Notes: generated from the sequence alone by a model not told the origin. Positions 33,720 through 46,237 are shown, numbered from the stretch's first letter. The stretch is DNA of 64,000 nt from Sorex araneus (GCF_027595985.1 NC_073306.1:99793426-99857425), one strand, 5' to 3'. Translations and numbers: made by a program.

Positions 33720-33916
33720 GGGCCGGAGCGGATAGCACAGCGGGTAGGGCGTTTGCCTTGCACGCGGCTGACCCAGGTTCAATCCCCGGCATCCCATATG
33801 GTCCCCCAAGCACTGCCAGGAGTAATTCCTGAGTGCAAAGCCAGGAGTAACCCCTGAGCATCGCTGGATGTGACCCAAAAAGCAAAGAAAAATAAATAAA
33901 TAAAATAAAATAAAAC
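33720..33916 (+). mobile_element. SINE type A, young
   Basis: Near-intact head (GATAGCACAGCGGGTAGGGC; B box AGGTTCAATCC), the CATCCCATATGGTCC block, the AGTAACCCCTGAGCATCGC block and a long A-rich tail with AAATA units. Confidence 0.93.
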
Positions 33917-35353
33917 CAACAATAAAGCTCACGATTTTCAGGGTATATCTGCAATTTGACAGAATATAGTACTCATCCATTTATTTTTACCTGTTTCCTT
34001 GAGTGATCTAACAATACAAATAACTGTAGGTTTCTATAAATATAATATGGATCTACTTGGGGGTGTTGGCCCACAGTCTCAGACAATTTTATTACTATTT
34101 GTATATATTCATGTTCCAGATAAATTATATTGTTATAGTTTTCATATACTTAATATAATTTAAATAGTTCATAAAATCCAAAAGGGTACTGATTTTATCA
34201 ACTCAGTCATGCCATCACTCCTCGGCAGAAAAATATATTAGGAATGTCAGAAATAAGGATATCTCTATAGGTTGGCTACACTTCACCAAATAGAACTTAT
34301 TTTAACAATGACATAATTCTTAGGGTGAGAATTTCCTCCCTTTCCCAGCCCACTCCGTACTTTTTCTGGCCGGAAATACCCCCTTTACAGACAATCCTGA
34401 ATGGTTACCGTGAGTTAAGAGATGGCTTTGCTATTGAAGGAGACATGAGAAATGACTCTCACATAACATGGGTCACTTAAAATATGTACAATTCTTGGGG
34501 AATTCTACACTGTTTCTTTTCCACATTAAAAAAGGCATTTGCAAACTATTAGCAAATAAATACATAACATGTCTGAAGTAAAAAAATAATCTTTGCTATA
34601 TTCCACATTATTAAAGCCACTAGGACATAATCTTCAAAGATACCTAGGTGTGATTCCAGATCCAAAGGCACCTAGTGAGCTTCTCTACCTGAAAATAATA
34701 GTGAATTATATAGCAGCATTGTTGCTGGGAAACTGAGAAAAAGGGAACACAATACCATCAGGTAGTTTCTTAAAAAGTAGAAATGACACTTAAAGCACTT
34801 TTCCAACAAACCATGATCAGCAAGACACAGGAGTTTTCTTTGTCCACTTGGCTAGACAAAACTGAGGGCATATGTATGAACAAGATGATGCTGAAAGGTC
34901 ATATACAGGAGGTGCTGAGGAAAGAGTGTTCTATTAAGATGACGGAATTAGGAAGAGTTAGGATGCGTTTGTTTTAAGTAGTCCCCTTTAGTTTTCTGAT
35001 AATTACATTAAATTCAGAGAAGTTGGAGGTCATACAAGAGTTGTAACACAGACCTCCTAAGGCTGTGACTTAAACTCACTTATTTTTATTATTATCTGTA
35101 AGCTCCAATTTCCTCCACACTGCATATTGAAGCAAGCAGGAAAAGTGAAGTAAGTAAAGAGAAAGAGCTTAGTTTAGTGAGGTAAGGAATTCCTTAGCTG
35201 GCTGAAATGAATACTTTCAGGCAAGTCAATTACCCTGAGAAAAAATACAGTAAAATACTATCCTCAGATTGCCCTTGACTAAATGATGTATGCACCCTGG
35301 GCCTTTGGTGTAACCTGTTGGATACAATATTTTCCCTAATATATTCCACAGTC
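33917..35353. other. intergenic
   Basis: No gene or repeat recognised over about 1.4 kb. Confidence 0.45.
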
Positions 35354-35367
35354 AAGAATCTGTTCTC

Positions 35368-35636
35368 GGGGGTGGGGGTAGGGAATACTGGGGATTTTGG
35401 AGGTGGAAAATGTGCACTGGTGAAAGGATGGGTGTTTTATGATTGTATGACCAAAACTCAAACATGAAAGCTTTGTATCTGTATCTCAAAGTGAATAAAA
35501 AAATAACAATAAAATAATAAAATTAAATTAAATTAACATTCTGAATAAAGTAAAAGTAATGTGGAGTTCATGCCCAATTCAATCAGCTTAATCAATGGCT
35601 GAATAAATAGCAGTACTCGTACATTATATATAAAAA
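35368..35636 (+). mobile_element. L1 3' end with a 3' transduction
   Basis: 35368-35535 is an L1 3' end (G-rich start, GTGCACTGGTGAAAGGATGG, AATAAAAAAATAACAATAAA). It is followed by about 100 bp of unrelated sequence with a second AATAAA and a second A-rich end (ATATATAAAAAAAG). The perfect 14-bp duplication AAGAATCTGTTCTC at 35354-35367 and 35637-35650 encloses both parts. Confidence 0.85.
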
Positions 35637-35785
35637 AAGAATCTGTTCTCTTAGTCTATCTCCTTGATGCAAACACAATCTTAACCAATCTTAACATTAT
35701 GAACCTATTAGAATTCCCAGACCATGTCTAATATCCTCCTTCTTTGAGTCCACACAAATTTCCCTATTAAAATATATGTTTTAAA

Positions 35786-35945
35786 GGATACAGTACAGCA
35801 GGCAAGGTTCTTGCCTTGCAAGCAGCTAACTTGGGTTCAATTCTCAGGATGTCATATGGCCCCTTGAGCCCTGCCAGAAGTGTTCCCTGAGTGCAGTACC
35901 AGGAGTAAGACCTAATTACTGCTGGGTGTGGTCCCCAAATCAAAG
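35786..35945 (+). mobile_element. SINE type A
   Basis: ACAGTACAGCAGGCAAGG, CTTGCCTTGCAAGCAGC, TGTCATATGGCCCC and TACTGCTGGGTGTGG blocks. Confidence 0.85.
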
Positions 35946-36987
35946 TTTCAGTGTCCCCAGATACAAAACATATTATAATGCCTACTGTCTATGCCTTTCA
36001 TAGTGGTGAGATCCAAATGTGAGGGGAAATGTAAAAGTAGCTGATAAGCTTGAAGCATTTTGTAAAATCAAGACCCGAGGAGTGATTTCCTGGTGGAAAA
36101 GTGCAACGTATTATGAAGAACTGAGTATCCTTAAGCCCTGATGACTTAATTTTCCAACCTGTAATGAAGAACGCCCAAGCATCCTTAAGCCCTGATCTCC
36201 TTTTTTTTACCCTTTGCCTAGATGTAGCTATTCATATAAGTTTTCTGAGAATCACCATATTTCCGTAGATATACAATTTTCATATTATCATTAGTAATTA
36301 TAGAGATAACCTCATGCTGAGATAAAGCATTTTAAGAAAATATGAACATTTTTTTTTCATTATCAGGCAGTCACATGGATTGTCCTTAAGGTGTTTTCAA
36401 TAATAGTTCTGCCCCAAGACTTTGCTATGGCCTCCTAACCTATCCTACTAATTTTTTGACACATTTTTAAATTTGGCACCCCACTTTTCATTTGCCATGT
36501 GCATTTTACAATAAATAATGTTTTCCCCCATTGCCTTTTGAGCACAAAGTATCAAAAACTGGTGTCGGTATTTTCTGAGCACACTTTGTCTAAAAAAAAA
36601 AAATCTTTGTAGTAAATTAACCTGAACCTGGCATATCCTTTTCTTTTCACACATTTACCCTATAAATTCACAACTTCGCTTCCTCACCCCCCTGACATCC
36701 TGACAGCCGGTATAATTTACATAGTGAATTAAAACTGCTCTCCCTTTGCCCTCCAGGGGCTGCCATCCAAGAGCAGACCATGCCCCTGCCCTTTCTCACC
36801 TGTGACATTTATGGAAGGAGCCCCACTGTAATTGTGTTTGTCTCCTTCCAGACCCAGTTTACGCTTGACAATCTCAGCATACAAACCAGACCAGAGTGTT
36901 GATCATTTGGCAGATCATTTGAACTGTAATTTCAGTCTGTGCAGAAACTTTGGGAACCTGGAATTTCCAGGCAGTAAAAGGGATCTG
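35946..36987. other. intergenic
   Basis: A partial tandem duplication sits at about 36107-36206 (the unit includes ATCCTTAAGCCCTGAT twice). No gene seen. The stretch 36660-36860 is GC-richer and repeat-free. Confidence 0.45.
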
Positions 36988-37004
36988 AAAAAGATTAAAA
37001 GTTT

Positions 37005-37168
37005 GGGGCTGGAGCAATAGCACAGCAGGTAGGGCATTTTGGTTTGATCCCCAGCATCCCATATGGTCCCCGAGCACCGCCAGGAATAATTCCTGAGTGC
37101 ATGAGACAGGAGTAACCCCAGTGCATTGCCGGGTGTGACCCCCAAACAAAACAAAACAAAACAAAACA
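37005..37168 (+). mobile_element. SINE type A, young, small deletion in head
   Basis: The perfect 17-bp duplication AAAAAGATTAAAAGTTT at 36988-37004 and 37169-37185 defines the insertion. About 20 bases between A and B boxes are lost. The tail is (CAAAA)n. Confidence 0.95.
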
Positions 37169-37359
37169 AAAAAGATTAAAAGTTTAAGTAAATGGGAGAA
37201 ACATGTATGCCTAGTAAATGTTAGAGGGGACCTGATAAGGTTCAGAAAGTTGCTGGAGGTATGTCATATTTCCTGTAGTCTTTGATCAATATTCTATTGA
37301 AATCATAATAAAAAACCTTGCCCCTGTCAAAAGGATAGGATAAATATTTTTTATAATAA

Positions 37360-37461
37360 TAATAATACTTATATAGTGGAGTCAGGCATGTTACACTTAT
37401 ATACTTATTTAAGTATATTTAAGTATCGCACTAATAATACTTATATAGTGGAATCAGGCAT
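37360..37461. repeat. tandem duplication, period 72
   Basis: TAATAATACTTATATAGTGG followed by RTCAGGCAT occurs at 37360-37389 and again at 37432-37461. Confidence 0.85.
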
Positions 37462-37531
37462 AATAAACCAGAGTGAATATGCAGTATTGCAATAGTAATC
37501 AATTTCAGTCTTACGTTCCTTTTTAAATTTG

Positions 37532-37703
37532 TTGTTTTGAGGTCACACCTAGTATTGCTAGGGAACTATTCCTTTGTCTGTGATCAGAAGTGACCATTGG
37601 TGGTAATCAGGGGACCATATGTAGAGCTAGGATATTCAACCAGGGTTGCAGTCTCATAGCTGCATGCAAGGCTGTACTATGCCTTACTGTACTAACCCTC
37701 CAG
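37532..37703 (-). mobile_element. SINE type A, old
   Basis: GAGGTCACACCTAGTATTGC, CAGGGGACCATATGTAGAGC and GCATGCAAGGCTGTACTATG blocks. Confidence 0.7.
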
Positions 37704-37734
37704 TATCTTTTACTGAGTAAATCATGGCTAAAGG

Positions 37735-37900
37735 AAGAGGGGGTTTTTTGGGGTGGAGGGGAGTTTTGGCCCCACCCAGTGACTAATTCTATCTCTACTG
37801 GGGTATCACTCCTGGCGACACTTGCCCCCAATCATGAAGTGGCTGACATGACTACTCTATGCAAAGTATATGCTTAGTCAACTGAGCTATCTCTGACCCT
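37735..37900 (-). mobile_element. SINE type A, old
   Basis: GGCCCCACCCAGTGACTAAT, GGGGTATCACTCCTGGCG and CAACTGAGCTATCTCTGACCC blocks. It lies right beside the preceding SINE in the same orientation. Confidence 0.6.
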
Positions 37901-37919
37901 TGTTAAATACATTTAACAT

Positions 37920-38480
37920 TTCATATTCACTCCACCTTTTTAGTTAATAAAATTTCAGACTTACAGGAAAGTTCATTAAAAAATATCTACAGTCTACTTG
38001 TCACCAGATTTATCATTTGTTGATTTTTCCTAATTTGCCTCATCATATTTTGTATAGTCCACTCTCTTCTCCAGAACCATTAGAAACAATTTTAGACATC
38101 AACATGCTATATCAAAAAACACTTCAGGGTATTTCTCCTACTCACAATATCATTATGAAATGTAACACTGCTAATATTTAAGACAAAAAATTTAAGATAC
38201 AATTTACATAGAGAAATACACAAGTTATAAGCATATATTTCAATTGATCTTTGAAGAGTTCATATAAACATGACTCTATTCACATAGGTCTATACCAAGA
38301 TACCAAGATAAAGGTTATTTTTATCAACTCAGAATTTTTCCTTATGCTGTTTCAACCCCAGAAGCAACCAGATGATTAATCATTTTGCCTCTTTTGGAAA
38401 TTCATAAAAATAAAATAAAATGCACATTATAGTGCAGCTTTTTCCTTTTATCTCTTAATCTTTCTAAAATTTTTTATCCA
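37920..38480 (-). mobile_element. ancient L1M-type 3'-UTR fragment
   Basis: Blocks such as AATTTCAGACTTACAGGAAAG, AGATTTATCATTTGTTGA, CTTCAGGGTATTTCTCC and AGATACAATTTACATAGAG follow the order of an old mammalian L1 3'-UTR family. The orientation is uncertain. Confidence 0.45.
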
Positions 38481-38809
38481 TGTAGTAGACTATAACAATA
38501 TTTTATTTCTTTACATTGCTAATTAATTATATTATCTGAATATAGCACATAAAAATATCTCATCTGTATGGTTTATTTTTTGATATTTTCTTTTATAAAA
38601 TTTTGTGGAGATATCAATACAATAATATATGATATACAGATGATATTCAAATCATCATTGTCTCCCAAATGTCTTTCATCACTTTTTGTAAAATCAGGAT
38701 CATATCAAGATCTGTGTATATGTGTTCAAATGTGTATAAATACATTTGATTTTTATTTCTCTTCTGTGTCCTTTAATTAAGAACAATACTGCTCTTTAAA
38801 AATATTTTT

Positions 38810-39915
38810 TTTTACTTTTTTTTTCTTTTAATTTATTTATTTTTAATTAGAGAATCACCGTGAGGGTGCAGTTACAGATTTATACACTTTTGTGCTTATA
38901 CTTCCCTCATACAAAGTTCGGGAACCCATCCCTTCACCAGTGCCCATTCTCCACCACCAGTAAACCCAGCGTCCCTCCCACCTTCCCCAATCCCATCTCC
39001 CCCCCACCCCACCCTGCCACTGTGGCAGGGCATTCCCTTCTGTTCTCTCTCTCTATTTAGCTTCTATGGCCCGCAATAGAGGTGTTGAGTGGCCCCTGTG
39101 CTCAGTCTCTAGCCCTCATTCAGCCCGCAACTCCCTTCCCCCACATGGCCTTCGACTACAATATAGTTGGTGATCACTTCTCTGAGTTGCCCTTTCCCCA
39201 GAACGTGAGGCCAGCCTCGAAGCCATGGAGTCAACCTCCTGGTACTTATTTCTACAGTTCTTGGGTGTTAGTCTCCCACTCTGTTATTCTATATACCATA
39301 GATGAGTGCAATCTTTCTATGTCTGTCTCTCTCTTTCTGACTCATTTCACTCAGCATGAAACTTTTCATGCCCATCCACTTAACTACAAAATTCTTGACC
39401 TCCTTTTTTCTAACAGCTGCATAGTATTCCATTGTATAGATGTACCAAAGTTTCCTCAACCAGTCATCCGTTCTGGGGCATTCGGGTTTTTTCCAGATTC
39501 TGGCTATTGTAAACAGTGCCCGATGAACATACATGTGCAGATGTCGTTTCGATTATACTTTTTTGCCTCTCTGGGATATATTCCCAGCAGTGGTATTGCT
39601 GGGTCAAATGGGAATTCAATATCTAATTTTTTGAGAATCGTCCAAATTGTTTTCCAGAAGGGCTGAACCAGTCGGCATTCCCACCAGCAGTGAAGAAGGG
39701 TCCCTTTCTCCCCACATCCTCTCCAACAGCGGTTGCTTTTGTTCTTTTGGATGTGTGCTAGTCTCTGTGGTGTGAGGTGGTATCTCATGGTTGTTTTGAT
39801 CTGCATCTCTCTGATGATTAGTGATGTAGAGCACTTTTTCATGTGCCTTTTGGCCATTCGTATTTCTTCCTTGGTAAAGTTTCTGTTCATTTCTTCGCCC
39901 CATTTTTTGATGGGG
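38810..39915 (-). mobile_element. 5'-truncated L1, young
   Basis: The perfect 17-bp duplication TCTTTAAAAATATTTTT at 38793-38809 and 39916-39932 brackets a 1.1-kb insertion: ORF2 C-terminus (39915 to 39289), 3'-UTR and poly-A. The G-rich/C-rich tract near 38960-39030 and GGGCACTGGTGAAGGGATGG near 38930 identify the 3' end shared with the composite retroposons. Confidence 0.95.
39289..39915 (-). pseudogene. L1 ORF2 C-terminal fragment
   Basis: Reading starts in a piece equivalent to [18 protein letters not shown], passes the cysteine-rich [15 protein letters not shown] and continues in a second frame to KDRHRKIALIYG-like residues and a stop at 39289. Only the C-terminal 200 residues or so are present, with one frame change near 39510. 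It is a truncated copy without catalytic parts. Confidence 0.88.
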
Positions 39916-39932
39916 TCTTTAAAAATATTTTT

Positions 39933-40771
39933 GAAAAAGTTTTATATAATTGTCTCATAGCATATTATTCATTCTGAACACATTTATTCTTTCTTAACTG
40001 CAGAAGAACCAAATTTCCAACATTAATTGACAGCCCGTGAAAATTTTGAAATGTATAATCCTTTCCCACTAAAACCTTCAGATGACAAGAGTCACAACTG
40101 ACATGATATTGCAATCTATCAGAGACCTTAAGCTAAAACTTTCTAACTAGAAGCTTGTTATATTTCTTACCAATTTCCTACTAAATTTCTTATTATGAGT
40201 AATAATAAATGTTTAATAATATTTTATCAGTTCTTGGAGTTATTTAATATTAACACATTAACTCATATTTGTTTTTAATTTTAATTATTAATAATTATTT
40301 ATAATGGTGATGACATTGTCTCTTTCCCACTGAATGACAACAAACATCATATACCATTATTTTGTTTGTTTGTGGGGTATTATATTCTATTATTGGTAGC
40401 CTGATCATTTGCATGATGAGCTCCTAGACAATACTGAAGATAGAGTCAAAATGATGATGAGTATTGAATGTAATTTAATAAACCATTGGGCTGATGGACT
40501 GTATAGTAAGATATGCATGAACCTTGTTTTAAGTACTATGTAAGTTTTTAAAATTTCATGCTAAAGGTTAAAATTCTTGCCCAAGACTATGGTTATTTGA
40601 AGGTTTTCCTATATGGAGACTTCTAAAAAATCCTTCTTACATTTCCTAAAAAAAAAAAAAAAAGTCATATCAAAACCTTTCCCACCTTTCCCCTATACCA
40701 CTAATTCTTAACTAGAGGCAAATTTGCTCAGAGAACACATGGCAGTGCTTGCAGATATTTTCTTTCTTTCT
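39933..40771. other. intergenic, AT-rich
   Basis: Nothing recognised except an A15 run near 40650. Confidence 0.45.
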
Positions 40772-40918
40772 CTCTCTTTTTTTTGTTTTACTCTTTGGGT
40801 CACACCCTGAGATGCTCAGGGGTTACACCTGGCTCTGCACTCAGGATACTCCTGGCGGTGCTTGGGGGACCATAAGGGATACTGGGGATTGAACCAGGGT
40901 TGGCAGTGTGCAAGGCAA
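40772..40918 (-). mobile_element. SINE type A, head truncated
   Basis: TTTGGGTCACACCCTGAG, CTGGCTCTGCACTCAGG, GATTGAACCAGGGTTGG and GTGCAAGGCAAAC. The sequence then runs into ACACACATACACAC. Confidence 0.88.
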
Positions 40919-42522
40919 ACACACATACACACATGTATGTAAAATTTCTGTGTAAAATAATACTGTATAGACTTTTAATGTAATCACATGACACCTATGT
41001 TGTCCCTTCACAAACTCCTTTTGGCTATATCCTGGGTCCAGGAATCTGAATAAAAAAATGCCTTTCTCCTTTGCCTTGAAAAGTCAAAGAAAAGTCTTTA
41101 TTTCCTTAAACTGGTTTAGACTGCCTTTGAATTAGAATATGTAGCTTCTAATTTTGAGTATCTGTCACTTCTACTCTGTGTTGGCACTCACTTTAGTCAC
41201 TGGGCCATCAGCTGCCTCCATAACTAGCAAAAAAGTGAGGTCACAAAAACAAAAACTCTAGTGGCAGATTACAGGTTTTTTTTTTTTTTTTTTTGCATTT
41301 GGCCTGGAATCTCATGGGTATTCAATCCCTTTGCCTGTGGTGCTTTTGTAGGCCTTTCCCTAACAAATGCCCACTTGTTTTTCCTCAAAGCTCAGGGTGT
41401 CAAAAGCCAAGACTGAGCCCAAGTTTGCATTCCCAGCACACACTGGCATGACCTCAGGAATCCTGCAGCTGCAGCATGAATGAGACCATTTAATAGTTTA
41501 GCTGAGGCCTTAAGTGGAGTTGGATGGCACAGAATCCTCCCATTTAACAGCACTGTCAATTTTTCAATCAGACGCAAACTAATGTATTTTGGAAAAACCC
41601 TTGGTTGTCTGAATAACCAACTTTGCAACTTTTTGTAAAGAGATAGGGAGTTAGGAATCTGGATTCTGTTCCCCCAGCATCAGAACTGAGCTTGATGCAC
41701 AGTGCTCCATAACTATTTGTGAAATCTAATGATGGAAGTCAGCATGTCAAAATAAAGCCTGAAAATATAGCATGGTTGATACTATATTATTTCTTTACTT
41801 ACTGGCTGGGGTCTTATAGATTAGACTGACAAGAGAGTTTAATAAGATAAAATATAAAGAATTAATAATGACATCCATACATTATTTGTAGAAATGAAGT
41901 ACTCAGAGATGACTAACTCAAAGCAGTTAGTTAGGATCTTGGATATAAATATATGTGTATATGTTTTCAAATAATTTATTTAAAATTTTTTTTAAAATAT
42001 AATTTGTCATGGAAACTACAAACATCTAAGATTCTAACTTTGTTTCTATGATAAATTATATGATTACATATATACATAATTTATCATAGAAACAATAGCT
42101 TTGTAATCATATTCTTCAGCACACCAAGTCATATGAGTGGCCCTACTTATTAATCATTAGTTAATTAATGTAATGACACCTCCCCTCTTTTCTTTGCAGT
42201 TACTGTTGTAATGTTAGAGGTTACCAGATCACAGTTGATATGGTGGTGCTAGCGATATAGCTTCAGTCTTCATGTGTACATGGTAGAAAGTCTAAGCTAT
42301 AATTCCAGGACCAGTAAGAATAATTTTCAGAGGAGTGAGTGATAAGACAAAAAAAACAGATTGTGAGTTTCTAGAGAGGAAAACTGTGGGAATGTAAATA
42401 CAGGAAAACTAAAGATAGTCGAAAAATAGTTGACTTTTTATGTTGATTCTGTTGGTCTTGCCTCTGCGGTAAGGGATTGCCTACCTTTTATATCTGAAAA
42501 CTGACACAGGTCAATGAATCAT
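40919..42522. other. intergenic, partly repeat-free
   Basis: No gene seen. 41380-41640 is less AT-rich and free of repeats. A 20-bp inverted repeat is at 42040-42095. A weak SINE-like stretch lies at 42245-42350. Confidence 0.45.
42040..42095. repeat. 20-bp perfect inverted repeat, 16-nt loop
   Basis: TTGTTTCTATGATAAATTAT at 42040-42059 is exactly complementary to ATAATTTATCATAGAAACAA at 42076-42095. Confidence 0.92.
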
Positions 42523-42700
42523 GGGACTGGAGCGATAGTACAGTGGGTAGAGCATTTGCCTTGCATACAGCTGACCCGGGTTTGATTCCCAACATCCCAT
42601 ATGGTCCCCTGAGCATCACCACGGGTAATTCCTGAGTGCAGAGGCAGGAGTAATCCCTGTGCATCGCCGGTATGAACTGGAAAGCCAAAAAAAAAAAAAA
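42523..42700 (+). mobile_element. SINE type A, young
   Basis: A box TAGTACAGTGGGT, B box GGGTTTGATTCCC, CATCCCATATGGTCC, the AGTAATCCCTGTGCATCGCC block and poly-A14. Confidence 0.93.
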
Positions 42701-44388
42701 CCCAGTCATGAATCAGCAGCTAAAATCACTTGTCTACAGTTATCTCAGATGATTAACTATTATCCTCCTGAAAGAAAGAGGAAGGGAGACAACTTTACAA
42801 ATGTATAGCAGCATATAGTAGAGGGCAAAGAGCTTTTCTTTTACTTTCTTATTTGTTTTCAGTTTACAATTAAACTTATGCCAGAATGGTATAATTATAG
42901 AATGTTATATCCTGTTACTCTTTAGTTCTGATTTTTTGTGCCCCCTTCCTCAATCCTTTGCCTACTTCATTTAAAGATTATTGCTCCCTGAGAAAATATT
43001 TTCATCAAGACCAATAATGAATATTTATTTATGATTAATGCTATGCCAATCCCAAGAGTACATTGTTCCCATCCACACAATATTTATTTCCATGGGCCAA
43101 TACTTGAAAATTTGAACATATCCATCCTTCAGAGAAAAACAAAAGTTATAGAGATTTATACCATTGGATTCTGTAGCCTTTAGCCACAAAATTCCTGTAG
43201 CCTTTCTCTTTAAATCTATAGGTCAACAAATACCTCTTGATTCCCCATTCAATGAACCCACTTTGCTCTCTCTGCCACTGTGCCTTTTCACATTCTGTTC
43301 CTCAGTAACACTCTTTCTGCCTTTTCTTTGTGGGGCCAACTTCTACTTAGGCAGTGTTTAGCTTAGACCTACAGATCTTAACATTCTCTGTAAATTGAAA
43401 TCACCCCAGGGAGGGAGGAAGTGTCACATTCTACCTACCTCAATAAAGACAAGAATTAGTAAGCTAGAAAGCTGAGTATCACTAATTTTTAAAAATACTC
43501 AAGAGATTTCCATGAGAAGTCAAATTAGGTAAGCAGTGGATTAGAGAGGTGACTCTTTTTCAACTTTACTATGCATAGAGGCATCAACCGGGATCTTGGT
43601 TGATCAGAATCATCCAGAATCATCATTATCTATAGATCTTGGGTGAAATGTGAAAATCCACATTCAAACAGGTTTCCAGATAAGACAAACATGGTGATGC
43701 TACTGATTCAGATTAGACTTTGAATAGCAAAAGATGAAACGTCAATTCTCCCAGGATAGTGGTTCTCAAAGCCACTTAGTCTCTCTCCAGAAAAACAATA
43801 TCAGTATTACTTGAAAGATGTTAGACATGCAAATTCTCAGGCCTCCTCACAGATCTACTGAATATGAAACTCTGGAGAGCAAGTAGTCTGTTTTAATATG
43901 CCCTGCTTTAATATGCATGTTTGAGATTTGTTGCTCTGGACAATACTCATGAGACCTTAAAACTAAGTTAATTTCTCTAGCATATTCGGTGCTTCCCTCT
44001 CCATATTTTACACACCCTGTTAAGTTGGCTGCTCACTGTTCAATATCCCAAGCTGGAGAAAAAAATTTCTGTGATTGTTGGGTTCCTGGTATCTTCATGA
44101 CCAAGTATAGTGGTTGGTGCCTATAGTGCTGAAAGAGCCCGAATGAAGAGTAGATCTCTTCAATATCCGGATTCCTTTTAAAGCCCTTGTGACTCATTAT
44201 ATATTTGTTAAATGTATTTTAAAAGGACAGAAAGTTAATCTTCATTTTACCGAGTCATTCTTTCTAGGTAGCTTCCACTCTGGCTAGCACAAAGATTGGG
44301 AAAGTAAGAAAGAACAGGTTGTAAAATCAAGGTCACTTGTCATCTGAACTGTGTCCCAAAGCACAGCCTTGGAGGGTGGCATCCAGGT
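42701..44388. other. intergenic
   Basis: No gene seen. It holds a MER5-like element at 43755-43938 and otherwise unrecognised sequence. Confidence 0.45.
43755..43938 (+). mobile_element. MER5-like hAT-Charlie MITE
   Basis: Blocks ATAGTGGTTCTCAAAGCCAC, ACATGCAAATTCTCAGGCC and GATCTACTGAATATGAAACTC correspond to MER5 landmarks (agtggttctcaa; tgagaatttgcat and actgaatcagaa on the other strand). Old and diverged. Confidence 0.6.
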
Positions 44389-46225
44389 CTGAACCAAGAA
44401 GACCTGGAGTTCCTGAATAGTCCTATTAACATCAAGGAAATTGAAACGGTAATCAAAAGTCTTCCCAAAAACAAAAGCCCAGGCCCAGACGGATTCACTA
44501 GCGAATTCTTCCAAACATTTAAAGAGGACCTATTGCCAGTTCTTCTCAAGCTTTTCCGGGAAATTGAAGAAACAAACCCTCCCAAACAGTTTCTATGAGG
44601 CTCACATCTCCCTAATACCAAAAACAAACAAGGACACCACAAAAAAAGAAAACTACAGACCAATATCCCTGATGAACACAGATGCGAAGATTCTCAACAA
44701 AATATTAGCAAACAGAATTCAACAACTCATGAAAAAGGTCATACACCACGACCAAGTGGGATTCATCCCGGGGATGCAAGGATGGTTTAACATTCGGAAA
44801 TCAATCAACATAATCCATCATATCAACAAAAGAAAAGATAAAAATCATATAATCATATCAATAGATGCAGAGAAAGCATTTGACAAGATCCAGCACCCCT
44901 TTATGATGAAAACTCTCGCCAAAATGGGTATAGAAGGGACCTTCCTCAATATAGTCAAAGCCATCTACCACAAGCCTACGGCAAGCATCATCCTCAATGG
45001 GGAAAAACTAAGACCCTTCCCTCTGAGAACAGGGACAAGACAAGGATGCCCACTCTCTCCTCTTCTGTTCAATATAGTACTGGAAGTACTTGCAATAGCG
45101 ATTGGCAAGAAAAAGATATTAAGGGCATTCAGGTAGGAAAGGAAGAAATCAAGCTCTCACTATTCGCTGATGATATGATATTATACTTAGAAAACCCTAA
45201 AACGTCTACCAAGAAACTCCTAGAAACAATAGACTCGTATAGTAAAGTTGCAGGCTATAAAATCAATACCCAAAAATCCATGGCTTTCTTATATGCAAAT
45301 AGTGAGAGAGAAGAAAGCGACATGATAAAAGCTATCCCGTTCACAATTGTGCCTCAAAAAATCAAATACCTTGGAATCAGCTTAACTAAGGAGGTAAAGG
45401 ACTTGTATAATGAAAACTACAAAACGCTACTTCAGGAAATAAAAGAAGACATGAGGAAATGGAAAAATATCCCCTGCTCATGGATTGGAAGAATTAACAT
45501 TGTCAAAATGGCAATTCTCCCCAAAGCATTGTACAAATTCAATGCGATCCCTATAGGGATACCCTTGTCATTCTTCAAAGAAATGGAGCAAGCGCTCCTG
45601 AAATTCATATGGAACAATAAGCCCCCACGAATAGCTAAAGCAATTCTTGGGAAAAAGAAAATGGGAGGAATCAACCTCCCCAACTTCCAACAAAGTGGTA
45701 GTCATTAAAACAGCTTGGTACTGGAACAAAGGCAGAGCCGCAGACCAATGGAACAGGGTTGAATACTCTGACACATCCCCCCAAATATATGACCATCTAA
45801 TCTTTGATAAGGGAGCAAAAGAAGGCGAAGTGGAGCAAGGAAAGCATGTTTAACAAATTGTGCTGGCAAAACTGGACAGCTACATGCAAAAAAATGGGCT
45901 TAGACCTCCACCTATCACCATGTACAAATGTCAGATCAAAATGGATTAAGGACCTCAACATCAGACCAGAATCCCTAAGGTACATTGAAGACAAGGCTGG
46001 CAAAACCCTCCAAGACATTGAAGCCAAAGGTATCTTCAAAGCTGACACGCCACTGGCCAAGCAAGTGAAAACAGAGATAAATAAATGGGACTATCTCAAA
46101 CTAAGAAGCTTCTGCACCTCAAGAGAAACAGTGACCAAAGTACAAAGACAATCTACAGAATGGGAAAGGATATTTATGCAGTACCCATCCGGTAAAGGGT
46201 TGATAACAAGGATATACAATGCACA
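44389..46225 (+). pseudogene. L1 ORF2 reverse-transcriptase fragment lacking both ends
   Basis: Three long frames make up the reverse transcriptase of L1 ORF2. A short N-terminal piece has [18 protein letters not shown] and [16 protein letters not shown]. Frame 2 (44564-45136) has [20 protein letters not shown] and [14 protein letters not shown] and ends in the [20 protein letters not shown] motif. Frame 3 (45046-45708) carries the catalytic [12 protein letters not shown]. The last piece (45804-46225) has DLHLSPCTNVRSKWIKDL. Only two or three frame breaks (near 44575, 45110 and 45700) separate it from an open frame, so this is the youngest-looking RT in the window. Neither a 5' end nor a 3'-UTR/poly-A is present, and I see no target duplication. 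Endonuclease and the C-terminal cysteine region are missing, so it is inactive. Confidence 0.9.
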
Positions 46226-46237
46226 ACTTTTTTTTAT

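Noticed and set aside
39082..39666. 194-codon plus-strand frame
   Set aside because: Antisense to L1 ORF2 and its 3'-UTR. Open by chance in a young L1 copy.
42245..42350. Weak SINE-like stretch (GTGGTGCTAGCGATATAGC)
   Set aside because: Only the head resembles a SINE; too diverged to call.
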